Source: Acidobacteriota bacterium (GTDB lineage: Bacteria > Acidobacteriota > Blastocatellia > HR10 > JACQTD01). Taken from it: DNA of 35,469 nucleotides. The number at the start of each line of letters is the position of its first letter. Position 1 is the stretch's first letter. Positions 10,896 to 17,473 of this stretch are shown one piece after another. The stretch is from NCBI GenBank assembly GCA_016210985.1, contig JACQTD010000007.1:1-35469 (forward strand). Direction: 5' to 3'. The notes under the pieces are model-generated. The model searched no databases. It was not told the DNA's origin and saw only the letters and a list, made by a program, of their open reading frames with translations. The translations under genes and the position numbers were made by a program.

Positions 10896-11162
10896 TCAGA
10901 AGGGTGGTTCGGGCGATCGAGATTGTCGAGCGGGCCCTCGATCTCTGGACGCCGCCGATCTATCTGTTTCACGAGATCGTCCACGAGCGCTATGCACCAC
11001 GGCGATGACATCGATCCGGTCCTCGACCACGTGATAGATGATCCGATACGGACCCTCGATCAGCTCGCGCGCATAAATCTCTTACATCAATTGTTCCCAG
11101 GACGTGAGCCTTGGGATGTTGTCGATCAGGCGCTTAGCTTCTTCCTGCAGGTCTCGATCCAT
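10896..11162 (-). pseudogene. Toxin-antitoxin remnant: antitoxin N-terminus joined to RelE/ParE toxin C-terminus
   Basis: A good ribosome binding site (AAGGAGGTGG) precedes ATG 11162. The frame reads MDRDLQEEAKRLIDNIPRL then TSWEQLM, a TAA at 11082-11084, and EIYARELIEGPYRIIYHVV then EDRIDVIAVVHSARGR. The first part resembles the small antitoxins of ParE/RelE pairs (usual pattern ATWDDLMYEIYVR). The part after REL resembles the conserved end of RelE/ParE toxins (EGxYRIIYxVxxDxxxVxAVxHGAR). The middle of both genes is missing, so one internal deletion appears to have fused the two genes. The TAA replaces an expected Tyr codon. It lies just after an attC-like site, so it was probably a gene cassette. 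Confidence 0.7.
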
Positions 11163-11202
11163 GGGCAAATTCCACCTCCTTATACCCCCCGCCGCGCAAC
11201 AT

Positions 11203-11259
11203 GCCGAACGTACTGCGTTCACTTGCCGGCCCGGTCAAGTGCAACGCTTTGTTGCCGGC
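11203..11259 (-). mobile_element. Degenerate attC-like site downstream of the DHFR-like cassette
   Basis: On the minus strand, arms GCGTTGCACTTG and CAAGTGAACGC pair with a single extra G bulged on one side, as is typical of attC sites. GCCGGCAAC lies at one outer end and GTTCGGC at the other. The core boxes deviate from RYYYAAC/GTTRRRY, so the site may be inactive. The inverse core GCCGGC-AAC is one deletion away from the complement of the 5' end of the upstream cassette (GTTAGCCGG at 11913-11905). Confidence 0.6.
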
Positions 11260-11295
11260 ACCCCGGAACGAAGATGGACGGTCTCACCCTCATCG

Positions 11296-11856
11296 TCAGC
11301 TCTTCGCTCGGTACCGAACGTGAACCATACCGTTGTCGAACCTGCGTTCATCGAGAAGTTCGAGCTTCACGGGGACCTTGCCTGGCAGATAGGGATTGCC
11401 GCTGCCCGCGATGATCGGCGCGATGAGTAGGTGATATTCGTCGACAAGGCCAGCTCGAATGGCATGCGCTGCGAGCGCCGGACCGCCCACCGCAACCTCG
11501 CGGGTCGCTCCTGCCTTGAGTTCCCGTACAACGTCCGCCTCGAATTTCCGCTCGAGCCGCGTCTTGGCCGTAGAGACCGTCTGCAGCGTCGTCGAGTACA
11601 CGATCTTTTCAGCCGCCTGCCAGATCGGCGCGAACTCCAGCACGGCTGCTGTCCGATGGGGAAACACATCTGGCGTCTCCCAAACGGCCATCGTCTCGTA
11701 CATCTTGCGCCCAAAGAGATAGGTGCCGATCTGCCTCTCGCGGCTGTTAATGAAGGCGTGGACTTCCTCATCTAGCTCCGCCCGATCGAAGTTGCCGGTT
11801 TCATCCGCAACATAACCATCGAGCGACGTAAACGCGGCGTAGATCAGTTTGGCCAT
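11296..11856 (-). CDS. RibD C-terminal / dihydrofolate-reductase-like family protein (cassette gene)
   Basis: This 186-residue protein starts at ATG 11856 (MAKLIYAAFTSLDGYVADE) behind a GGAG ribosome binding site. The longer frame from 11877 adds seven unlikely residues. It has the DHFR-like fold pattern of the YyaP/YwjB group: YAAFTSLDGYVAD at the N-terminus, YLFGRKMYETM after about 50 residues, and VAVGGPALAAHAIRAGLVDEY near the end. These proteins bind NADPH or folate-like substrates, but the substrate of this subgroup is mostly unknown. It is flanked by attC-like sites on both sides and reads in the cassette direction, so it is interpreted as an integron cassette gene. It appears intact. 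Confidence 0.9.
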   Translation of the reverse strand: MAKLIYAAFTSLDGYVADETGNFDRAELDEEVHAFINSRERQIGTYLFGRKMYETMAVWETPDVFPHRTAAVLEFAPIWQAAEKIVYSTTLQTVSTAKTRLERKFEADVVRELKAGATREVAVGGPALAAHAIRAGLVDEYHLLIAPIIAGSGNPYLPGKVPVKLELLDERRFDNGMVHVRYRAKS

Positions 11857-11906
11857 CGTGCACACTCCATCTCTCAATCAGCCCTTGAAAAGCCGCATAT
11901 GAGTCC

Positions 11907-11928
11907 GGCTAACGCTCCCGCTCAGCCG
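11907..11928 (-). mobile_element. Fragment of the 3' end of a second attC
   Basis: On the minus strand GGCTGAGCGGGAGCGTTAGCC follows attC1 directly and nearly repeats the last 22 bases of attC1 (CGCTGAACCGGAGCGTTAGGC). It looks like the 3' end of another attC, left when the cassette between them was lost. Its core GTTAGCC would be the true 5' boundary of the DHFR-like cassette. Confidence 0.6.
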
Positions 11929-11992
11929 GCCTAACGCTCCGGTTCAGCGGCGGGCCGCGTAGCGGGCCGTCCGCTGCAACCGGTTGTTATGC
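11929..11992 (-). mobile_element. attC recombination site of the kinase cassette
   Basis: On the minus strand the site runs from GCATAAC (inverse core, 11992-11986) to GTTAGGC (core, fits GTTRRRY, 11935-11929). The arms CCGGTTGCAGCGGACGGCCCGC and GCGGGCCGCCGCTGAACCGG pair nearly completely with one bulged G and a 3-4 base loop. The bulge on one arm gives the polarity expected for minus-strand cassettes. The 64-bp size is in the normal range for attC. The outer 11 bases are the exact complement of the 5' end of the cassette at 13605-13615. Confidence 0.85.
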
Positions 11993-12010
11993 CGCCGTGG
12001 ATGCGGGACT

Positions 12011-12559
12011 TCACGAGTGCCAGCCTTTCCGTGTCCAGTATTCGGACCACCACACACGAAGCGAGCCCCCCTGGCGCAGCACCTCGATGGCTCGTTCATC
12101 GAGTTCGATTCCTTTCTGCGACCAGTACTCGCGGAGCGTCTTGAAAACGACCGAAACGAGCCTTTCCATCGGCGCATGGTACGTCTCGAGCAGCGCTTGC
12201 TCACTCATTTCGACTGCCATCGTTTCGCGAAGGTTCGTGAGCGCTTCGTGGGCGAACTCGAAGACGATCTCCTCAGGTGCGATGCCGAGTGTGTCACTGC
12301 CAACACCGTACACTTCTACGCTCAGGCCCGCAGTGCCACGATCGTCCAGCAGCAAACGGTCGAGCGTCGTGCGAGCGAGTACAGCGACGCGGGCAGCGTC
12401 GATGGGGTTGCCGCGGCGACGCAATAACTGCTGGAGCGTCCTTGCAACCGTGAGCCATCTTGCAGCCGAACGATCGTCGACTCCAGTGGCAAGCACAGCA
12501 AGTCGTTCTTCAAGTTCCGCTATCGAAGCATCGAGCTGGGCCGCGCCCACTCGCGCCAT
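12011..12559 (-). CDS. Unknown helical protein, partner of the cassette kinase
   Basis: This is a 182-residue soluble protein with no signal peptide or membrane segment, starting at ATG 12559 only 15 bp after the kinase stop. The N-terminal 90 residues are Leu/Ala/Arg-rich and predicted helical (AELEERLAVLATGV, ARTLQQLLRRRG). The C-terminal part contains two further helices, EIVFEFAHEALTNLRETMA and MERLVSVVFKTLREYW, and ends in an aromatic-rich tail (VWWSEYWTRKGW). I recognise no family. The tight spacing and shared cassette imply that it is co-expressed with the kinase. It could be a substrate, inhibitor or antitoxin-like partner. attC1 starts 19 bp after its stop. Confidence 0.72.
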   Translation of the reverse strand: MARVGAAQLDASIAELEERLAVLATGVDDRSAARWLTVARTLQQLLRRRGNPIDAARVAVLARTTLDRLLLDDRGTAGLSVEVYGVGSDTLGIAPEEIVFEFAHEALTNLRETMAVEMSEQALLETYHAPMERLVSVVFKTLREYWSQKGIELDERAIEVLRQGGSLRVWWSEYWTRKGWHS

Positions 12560-12574
12560 CTCCGCGGCTGCCCA

Positions 12575-13585
12575 CTACCCGTGGGATGCTACATCCCACC
12601 CATGGGCTTGGTCGTCTTGGACGGACAGCTGCGGCGCAAGGTTCAGCTCGTGCTCCTGCTGGAGAATGTCACAGCGTGCTGACTTGAGGTCAGAGGCAGA
12701 AGGCCTGGCTGACGGATCTGGAGCTAGCGCCCTATCAACGAGATCGCGTAGGCTCGCCGGGCCGAAGTCGAGGTGCCTGGGTCCTGAGGTTGTCCATGCT
12801 TCCCACTTCCTAGCATCCCACTTCTTCGCGAGGACCTCTGTAACATCGCCCGCCGCGTGTCTTCCGGACAAGAGCTCGCAAGCAATGACACCTATGGCGA
12901 AGATGTCACTCGCTCCCGGCACCACAGTATTGCGGAACCGCTCTGGGGCGAGGTATGGGCGCCACGCGTGGTACGTCCCACCACCCTGGGTCCAGATATC
13001 GGCCCAGCCGAGATCAGCGATGCGCGCTTGCCAGTAGTGGGCCTTGCTTGGAAAGCCGTCTCCATCGGGCAGGGCGAAGCGCTGACGAAGGTCGCTGAGG
13101 AGAATGTTGTCTGGCTTCAGGTCGCCATGCCCCTGGAGGCCATGTTCGTAGAGCCACTGGAGACCGGAGCATATTTGTGCAAGGGTGGTGACGCAATCAA
13201 CTGGCGACATCGTGATCTCACCTCTGACGCACGCCGAAAGGTTGGCATCGCAGAAAGGCATGCGCACCAAGGGCAAGACTTCGAACTCACCCGCGAGATC
13301 CGTAGGAGGGGGTGCGAACTCTAGTCCAAGAGCCGGCAAGACCTGGTAGTGAGGGGGGATACTGAGCCAGAGCCTCATCTCCCGCTCAAACAGGCGCTTC
13401 AGGTCGCGGCCGCCAGGTTTCAGCTTCGCAGGGTTCAGAGTCTTGACGCAAAACCTCTGCGGAGAAACGTTGCTCTCCTTGGCTTCAAGGACAAACACGA
13501 GGCCGTACGTCCCCTCGATGTGTCTCGTGGGTTCATAGGCTGGCCAGTGCTCGCGGAGCCGAGATTCATGTGTCTCAACGATCAT
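12575..13585 (-). CDS. Soluble eukaryotic-like Ser/Thr protein kinase (cassette gene)
   Basis: This protein of about 336 residues starts at ATG 13585 behind GGAGGGAG. The longer frame from 13612 begins inside the cassette core and lacks a ribosome binding site. Kinase motifs appear in order: glycine loop EGTYGLVF (about 24-31), FCVKTL with the ATP lysine (about 48), catalytic loop HGDLKPDN (HRD replaced by HGD), metal motif IADLG (DFG replaced by DLG), and PYLAPERF. The conserved helical lobe ends with DRALAPDPSARPSASDL. There is no transmembrane segment and no PASTA or other sensor domain. The HGD and DLG variants retain the catalytic Asp residues, so activity is likely. Kinases are uncommon cargo for integron cassettes. 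Confidence 0.92.
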   Translation of the reverse strand: MIVETHESRLREHWPAYEPTRHIEGTYGLVFVLEAKESNVSPQRFCVKTLNPAKLKPGGRDLKRLFEREMRLWLSIPPHYQVLPALGLEFAPPPTDLAGEFEVLPLVRMPFCDANLSACVRGEITMSPVDCVTTLAQICSGLQWLYEHGLQGHGDLKPDNILLSDLRQRFALPDGDGFPSKAHYWQARIADLGWADIWTQGGGTYHAWRPYLAPERFRNTVVPGASDIFAIGVIACELLSGRHAAGDVTEVLAKKWDARKWEAWTTSGPRHLDFGPASLRDLVDRALAPDPSARPSASDLKSARCDILQQEHELNLAPQLSVQDDQAHGWDVASHG

Positions 13586-13604
13586 GCGATTCTCCCTCCG
13601 CTCC

Positions 13605-13615
13605 GGCGGCATAAC
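13605..13615 (-). mobile_element. 5' boundary (core site) of the kinase cassette
   Basis: GTTATGCCGCC on the minus strand is an 11-bp inverted match of the inverse core of attC1 at 11986-11996. It lies 20 bp upstream of the kinase ATG. No clear attC or attI fold was found immediately upstream of it. Confidence 0.65.
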
Positions 13616-13692
13616 TCATATTTATCCTAACCAGCATAACACGGCGCGCATGGCAGCGTAACACGGACCTTCCCCTGCCAGTCCGAGTCCGA

Positions 13693-13708
13693 TGTGACTG
13701 TAGTCACA
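13693..13708. promoter_or_regulatory. CRP/FNR-family operator-like palindrome
   Basis: TGTGACTGTAGTCACA matches the CRP consensus TGTGA-N6-TCACA exactly and is palindromic except for the central GT. It lies about 80 bp upstream of the cassette boundary and about 108 bp upstream of the kinase start, in the gap between the cassette array and the rsmE remnant. A CRP-family regulator controlling the array is inference. Confidence 0.45.
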
Positions 13709-13792
13709 CCGATTGCGGAAATCAGTCGGCTGGTTATTCTGTGTCAGGCCCCCCGAGGGCAGGCCAACACGGCTCTGCCGCACCGGCCCGGG

Positions 13793-13867
13793 CCCGGGAA
13801 CGCCAATCTCCTGATTGGCGGGGTTTCAACGTTTGACGAGGCCAATCAGGAGATTGGCGGTCCCGGG
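13793..13867. repeat. Near-perfect inverted repeat, 27-bp arms
   Basis: Arms 13793-13819 and 13841-13867 pair at 26 of 27 positions (A13800 opposes G13860) around a 21-base loop. The core GCCAATCTCCTGATTGGC in each arm is itself palindromic, so the DNA could form a cruciform with secondary hairpins. It overlaps the stop codon of the rsmE remnant. It lacks a T-tract on either strand, so a simple terminator is not supported. A mobile palindromic (REP-like) element is possible. Confidence 0.85.
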
Positions 13868-13970
13868 ACTGAAGGGTCGCCAAGCAGATGTTGAAGAAGG
13901 GAGAGCGCCGCCACGGCAGCGGTTTCGGTTCGCAGGATCCGCGGTCCGAGTGTGACGAATCTTCCATTGT
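13846..13970 (-). pseudogene. rsmE: C-terminal remnant of 16S rRNA m3U1498 methyltransferase RsmE
   Basis: The minus strand reads GRFVTLGPRILRTETAAVAA then LSLLQHLLGDP, and stops at TGA 13846-13848 within the inverted repeat. LGxRILRTETA is the conserved C-terminal SAM/knot motif of RsmE (SPOUT family). Only about 38 residues of the usual 240-250 remain. Everything upstream of about 13970 is missing and is replaced by about 45 bp that leads into the comM remnant. Confidence 0.75.
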
Positions 13971-14015
13971 GCGCCTAAAACAGAGACAGTTCTTCTCCGC
14001 GGCTCTGCGTGCATA

Positions 14016-14330
14016 TTATTTCCAATAGGTGCGGTCGAGGCTGCGATATTGGATGGCTTCGGAGAAGTGGGGGGACTCGATATGCTCGGAGCCTTCGATG
14101 ATGAATCGCTGGTGCGGAGCCCGGCGCGCCTTCACCACCCGCTCCCGAACTGCTGAAGACGATTCGGCTTGGGATGGACGTGAGATCTCACGGACCCGGA
14201 CGGCGGGCACGTCGATGTGAATGTCGATCCGGTCCATCAGCGGGTCCGAGATCTTCGCGACGTACCGCTGGATCATCTGCATCGTGCAGGTGCATTCACG
14301 AGTCGGATCGCCGAAATAGCCACACGGACA
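14016..14330 (-). pseudogene. comM: C-terminal remnant of Mg-chelatase-like AAA+ protein ComM/YifB
   Basis: The fragment begins at CPCGYFGDPTRECTC, runs through MQMIQRYVAKISDPLMDRI then DIHIDVPAVRVREI, and ends with the ComM C-terminus HFSEAIQYRSLDRTYW and TAA. Between ARRAPHQRF and HIESPHFSEAIQYR the usual stretch of about 80 residues is missing, so there is an internal deletion as well as loss of the N-terminal two thirds. The 5' break at about 14328 coincides exactly with the left end of XRE copy 1. ComM is a DNA branch-migration helicase in transformation. This fragment cannot be functional. Confidence 0.88.
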
Positions 14331-14338
14331 CCCCCGCG

Positions 14339-14758
14339 TTGCCATTCTGCCATGCCGAGCTAAACGGCCCGAGGCCACGCTTCGACCCTTACCCTAAGTC
14401 ATTGAATACGTTAGGTGACCACATCCGCAACAGAAGGCGTGATCTGGGACTGCTTCAACGGGAGGTCGCGGCACAAATCGGCGTCGACCCGGACACCATC
14501 TGGAATTGGGAGAGCAACGCAACCACTCCTGCGTTGACCCTGATCCCGAGAGTGATCAATTTCCTGGGTTACGTCCCCTTCGTTCTGGCTGGTTCGCTGA
14601 CTGAGAAGCTTGCGCTATTTCGAAAGACCCGGGGCCTTTCAATCCGGCAACTCGCCGGGGAGTTGGGTGTCGATCCGTCGACCTTGGCTGGTTGGGAAGC
14701 CGGGAGACACAAACCAGAGAGAAAGTTCCTGGACAGGATCGAAGAGCTCCTCCGCTGA
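14339..14758 (+). CDS. Double-XRE helix-turn-helix protein, dispersed copy 1
   Basis: This 139-residue protein uses a TTG start at the position shared by all three copies (LPFCHAEL...). It has two XRE-type HTH units. The first is SLNTLGDHIRNRRRDLGLLQ REVAAQIGVDPDTIWNWES, and the second is EKLALFRKTRGLSIRQLAGE LGVDPSTLAGWEAG. It is homologous to the proteins at 21441 and 28299, and the DNA is similar from the start through the stop. There is no obvious ribosome binding site, so the start is uncertain. Homology to the other copies begins near 14328, inside the broken comM gene. It is probably a DNA-binding regulator, or a cargo gene of a mobile unit. Confidence 0.82.
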   Translation: MPFCHAELNGPRPRFDPYPKSLNTLGDHIRNRRRDLGLLQREVAAQIGVDPDTIWNWESNATTPALTLIPRVINFLGYVPFVLAGSLTEKLALFRKTRGLSIRQLAGELGVDPSTLAGWEAGRHKPERKFLDRIEELLR

Positions 14759-14765
14759 CAGGACG

Positions 14766-14909
14766 ATGACACGCTCCATCCCAGTGAGCCAGGACACCGA
14801 ACCGGCTCCGTTCTTGCTGGTCTCCACAGTTGGGGGACAACCCCCTCTGAGAGCAGCCGTTTGGGAAAGGCGACGGGCCGAAAGGCTGAGTGTGGCCTGC
14901 TTGACCTGA
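14766..14909 (+). pseudogene. Short remnant possibly of a CARF-type CRISPR-associated protein
   Basis: A 47-codon frame carries PAPFLLVSTVGGQPPLRAAV then WERRRAERLSVACLT before a stop. The pattern hydrophobic-TVGGxPxPL...RPERVxFxC is how several CARF (Csx/TIGR02710-like) proteins begin. A few residues are missing and nothing downstream continues the fold. It overlaps no other gene and sits 7 bp after XRE copy 1. The call rests on one motif and could be chance. Confidence 0.25.
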
Positions 14910-14932
14910 GGGGGCGAGACCGGCGGAAGGGA

Positions 14933-15958
14933 TTACGGAGCTGCTCGGCATATGGCCTGACTGTTAGCGGAATAGGGTTCGAGGGCCATGCGGCCACGGA
15001 TCAGATGCACCAACACCCGCTCCCATCCGGCGCGGTGAACAATGCGCTCGAACCCCGTCAGGCGGTTCCGGAGCAAATCAAGTCGACTCAGCTTACTCAG
15101 CTCTTCCCAGTTCTCGAACATCACGTAAATGGCATTCCCATATTCGAGGTTCTCGAAAACGACGAGATCGTCCTTGAGCAATGCGCCGAAGTAACGCTGA
15201 AACCCACTTGTCCCGCTAATGTAAGCCACGGGCCTCAGTGTTTCGAGCAGGGTGTAGCGTGAGTGGAGTTTTTGCCTGAGATCCTCACTGGGAGCACGAA
15301 ACCTCGAAAGGACGCGGGTCAATATTTCCGTCCGATCGCCAGGTGGGAGGATATCCCAGTGCACAACTATCGTTTTGAGATACTCTGCGGTTTCGGCTTC
15401 GCTTAGAAACACATCCACGGCACCGACATTCTCCTGAAGGAGATTCACGGTTCGGAAGAGTTCCGCCCGGAAGTCTTTGCTGGTTTTGTCGAGGAGCCGT
15501 TCAATCCGAAAACGGAAGATATATCTCGGATCATCACCAGGCTTCGTCTGCAGCAGGGCAATCGACATGTCCGTTTCTGTCGGCGGGATGAAATCACGTT
15601 GATAGACATCACGATCCCAGTCAACATCGTGGCTACCTTTGCTCCAGTCGCCAAAATTTGGCGCCTCGAGCGTGAAGGTCTTCGTGACCATCGGCAAGTC
15701 CTTTCGTATGATCTCGCGCCCCTGGGCATTCCACGTGGAGAACTTACCGTTCCTAGGATGGGGCATAATGCGCTCGGAGAACTGCGCTCCCTCCGCGTCG
15801 TAGGACATCTCAAGATGCCGATACAGGCCGGCGTGCAGCTCAGAAGCCGATATTGCTTTGACGGCAGCGACAACGATCTGGTCACCATCGATACGTGCAA
15901 TTTTTCTAAGAATTGAATCCGGTGTCTTCCGGAACGTCTTCTTCCAATTTGGATTCAT
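14933..15958 (-). CDS. Unknown 341-residue protein paired with DUF2188
   Basis: This is a soluble protein without signal peptide or membrane helices, starting at ATG 15958 only 11 bp after the DUF2188 stop. The sequence is protein-like throughout: mixed alpha/beta in the first 200 residues (DGDQIVVAAVKAISASELHA, PRYIFRFRIERLLDK) and helical towards the C-terminus (SKLSRLDLLRNRLTGFERIV). I see no nuclease, helicase, ATPase or metal motif. Convergent orientation with XRE copy 1 and divergence from the sigma/protease operon place it inside the presumed island. Function unknown; the pairing suggests a joint role with DUF2188. Confidence 0.7.
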   Translation of the reverse strand: MNPNWKKTFRKTPDSILRKIARIDGDQIVVAAVKAISASELHAGLYRHLEMSYDAEGAQFSERIMPHPRNGKFSTWNAQGREIIRKDLPMVTKTFTLEAPNFGDWSKGSHDVDWDRDVYQRDFIPPTETDMSIALLQTKPGDDPRYIFRFRIERLLDKTSKDFRAELFRTVNLLQENVGAVDVFLSEAETAEYLKTIVVHWDILPPGDRTEILTRVLSRFRAPSEDLRQKLHSRYTLLETLRPVAYISGTSGFQRYFGALLKDDLVVFENLEYGNAIYVMFENWEELSKLSRLDLLRNRLTGFERIVHRAGWERVLVHLIRGRMALEPYSANSQAICRAAP

Positions 15959-15969
15959 ATCGCTTTTCC

Positions 15970-16194
15970 TTATCCTATTGGGGGGAACGGATCGTGTCCG
16001 TGGCTGTCTTTTTCGCGGATTCTGCCATCCCGACCGTGAATCACGAGTTCGGTCCGCTCGGCCCGCGCGATTTCCCGACCGGTCGCGATTGCTTCGGCTT
16101 GTGTCCGGTGCAGAGATGATGCTCTTACTGTGTTTTCACATTTAACGGCCCAGTTGCCGTTCCGTGGTACTACATGGGGGGTCCTGCGTGGCAT
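15970..16194 (-). CDS. DUF2188 domain protein
   Basis: This is a 74-residue protein. The start ATG 16194 has a GGAGGAAC ribosome binding site; the longer open frame upstream is not coding-like. The DUF2188 pattern is clear: HVVPRNGNWAVKCENTVRAS, then HRTQAEAIATGREIARAERT and ELVIHGRDGRIREKDSHGHD PFPP. The family is small, widespread in bacteria and of unknown function. It often accompanies stress or accessory genes. It is the first gene of a two-gene operon and diverges from the sigma/protease operon across a 186-bp gap that must hold both promoters. Confidence 0.88.
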   Translation of the reverse strand: MPRRTPHVVPRNGNWAVKCENTVRASSLHRTQAEAIATGREIARAERTELVIHGRDGRIREKDSHGHDPFPPIG

Positions 16195-16380
16195 GATGTT
16201 CCTCCAAATATCTGTAATGTAATTCCTTACCAATAGGCTGGCCATCCTGAAGAATGACCCACGCCAATGACTAATGCTCGCAATCGAAGCCCCATCGACA
16301 TCGAATAAGAATATTTTTCGGTCCTGTCGATTGCCGGTCCAATCGAAGCAAGAGACAATGGCAGCCTCGAATCGATACAA

Positions 16381-17040
16381 TTGGACCGGGACTTGCATCA
16401 AGGGGGCGAAAAAACGGCGAGAAAAATACCAGAGGAGAGGGCCGCGACTCCTGAGGAGATTGAGAGCGCAATAGCAGCGCTCTCGGAAGCCGAATGGTAT
16501 CGCCTACGCAGATTTGCCGACTACCAAGTCTTCCGTCTCGGGGTGAAGGCGGGTGATCGGCGCGGTTCGGATCTTCTGAATGAGGTTTTCATACGCCTCG
16601 TTGCGCGGACTCGGAGGTGGGACAAGGCCAAGGTGGGCTTTCTTGGGCTTTTGTATCGCGCTATGGAGAGCATCGCGGACAGCTGGTTGCGAAAACAGCT
16701 CAGTCCAACAGAACAGCCTATTCTGGCGTCCGCTCTCATCACCCAGAATGAAGGCGGCGAACTCTCAGATCCGGCGGAAGAGTGGGGATCAACCGAAGTG
16801 GATCCAGCCCAGATGCTCGTATACAAGGAGACGCTGGATCAGATCGACGGATTGTTTGTCGACGATGAGCAGGTGCAGATGGTGATCGCGGCCCTCCGCG
16901 ATAATTACGATCCAGCCGGTATCCGGGAGCTGTGGGGTTTTTCCCAGAAAGAATACAACGCGATCATCGTGAGGATGCGCAGACACCTTAAGAAGGCCGG
17001 CATTGCTGATCCCAGCAAGGAACCACTCTATGTCCCATAA
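16381..17040 (+). CDS. ECF-like RNA polymerase sigma factor
   Basis: This 219-residue protein probably starts at TTG 16381; no ATG or good ribosome binding site lies in frame, so the N-terminus is uncertain. Residues about 25-110 fit sigma region 2 (SEAEWYRLRRFADYQVFRLG, SDLLNEVFIRLVARTRRWDK, FLGLLYRAMESIADSWLRK). The C-terminal part (ALRDNYDPAGIRELWGFSQK EYNAIIVRMRRHLKKAG) fits a region 4 HTH. Its last codons overlap the start of the next gene by 11 bp, which indicates translational coupling. It is likely to direct transcription of its own operon or of the genes downstream, but the target promoter is unknown. Confidence 0.78.
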   Translation: MDRDLHQGGEKTARKIPEERAATPEEIESAIAALSEAEWYRLRRFADYQVFRLGVKAGDRRGSDLLNEVFIRLVARTRRWDKAKVGFLGLLYRAMESIADSWLRKQLSPTEQPILASALITQNEGGELSDPAEEWGSTEVDPAQMLVYKETLDQIDGLFVDDEQVQMVIAALRDNYDPAGIRELWGFSQKEYNAIIVRMRRHLKKAGIADPSKEPLYVP

Positions 17041-17473
17041 AGAACGCTACGACCGTCAGCTTAAAGCCCTGGTCGATGCCCTTGGGCGGTCCGTCGTTGA
17101 GGCCCCTGACGAGGAGATTCTTGAAGATGCGCGGCTCGCCGGGGTGGACTTGGCTGCAAATGCCACCGAGCTGAAGGAGATGTTCGTTAGTACCGCGAAG
17201 AGTTTTCAGAAGAGAAAACTTGTTCAAGCGCAGGAGGATTATGCTAAGGCGGTTGAAAGCCTTAAGGAACGGTCGTTTCAGCTTCCACCCTCATCCGAAG
17301 AACAACGCTCTTTGCTTCAACTGCTGGTAGCGCAACAGGCGCAAAAAGGAGTCATGCTCACGGCCAAGTTCCGTGATTTCGAGAACTTGTCAGACAACGA
17401 CGTAGCGAGCCTGCTCGAAGACCTGATTGCACTTGGACTCATCCCGGAGTCAGATTCCCAGCCCGAGATATGA
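17030..17473 (+). CDS. Small charged helical protein between sigma factor and protease
   Basis: This is a 147-residue soluble protein starting at ATG 17030 inside the end of the sigma gene; its stop overlaps the protease start (ATGA). It is rich in Glu, Lys, Leu and Gln and predicted to be mostly helical (TELKEMFVSTAKSFQKRKLV, QAQEDYAKAVESLKER), with a terminal helix SDNDVASLLEDLIALGLIP. I recognise no family. The position between a sigma factor and an ImmA/IrrE protease suggests an anti-sigma or protease-substrate role. That is inference from gene order, as is known for IrrE with DdrO and ImmA with ImmR. Confidence 0.75.
   Translation: MSHKERYDRQLKALVDALGRSVVEAPDEEILEDARLAGVDLAANATELKEMFVSTAKSFQKRKLVQAQEDYAKAVESLKERSFQLPPSSEEQRSLLQLLVAQQAQKGVMLTAKFRDFENLSDNDVASLLEDLIALGLIPESDSQPEI

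Larger units (their letters stand above)
11935..13614 (-). mobile_element. Two-gene integron cassette (kinase plus partner), 1,680 bp
   Basis: The left limit is the crossover point in the core GTTAGGC of attC1. The right limit is GTTATGC at 13615-13609 just upstream of the kinase start. In a circular cassette the attC inverse core pairs with the cassette's own 5' end. Here GTTATGCCGCC (minus, 13615-13605) and GGCGGCATAAC (minus, 11996-11986) are perfectly complementary over 11 bases, which supports the boundaries strongly. No integrase gene is in the window. Confidence 0.75.

Noticed and set aside
10667-11011. Minus-strand open frame overlapping the toxin remnant
   Set aside because: The toxin-like conserved motif is in the other frame. 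This frame has no recognisable sequence.
11997-13037. 346-codon plus-strand open frame across the cassette
   Set aside because: Ser/Arg-rich antisense of the kinase and partner genes. Kinase motifs on the minus strand show which is real.
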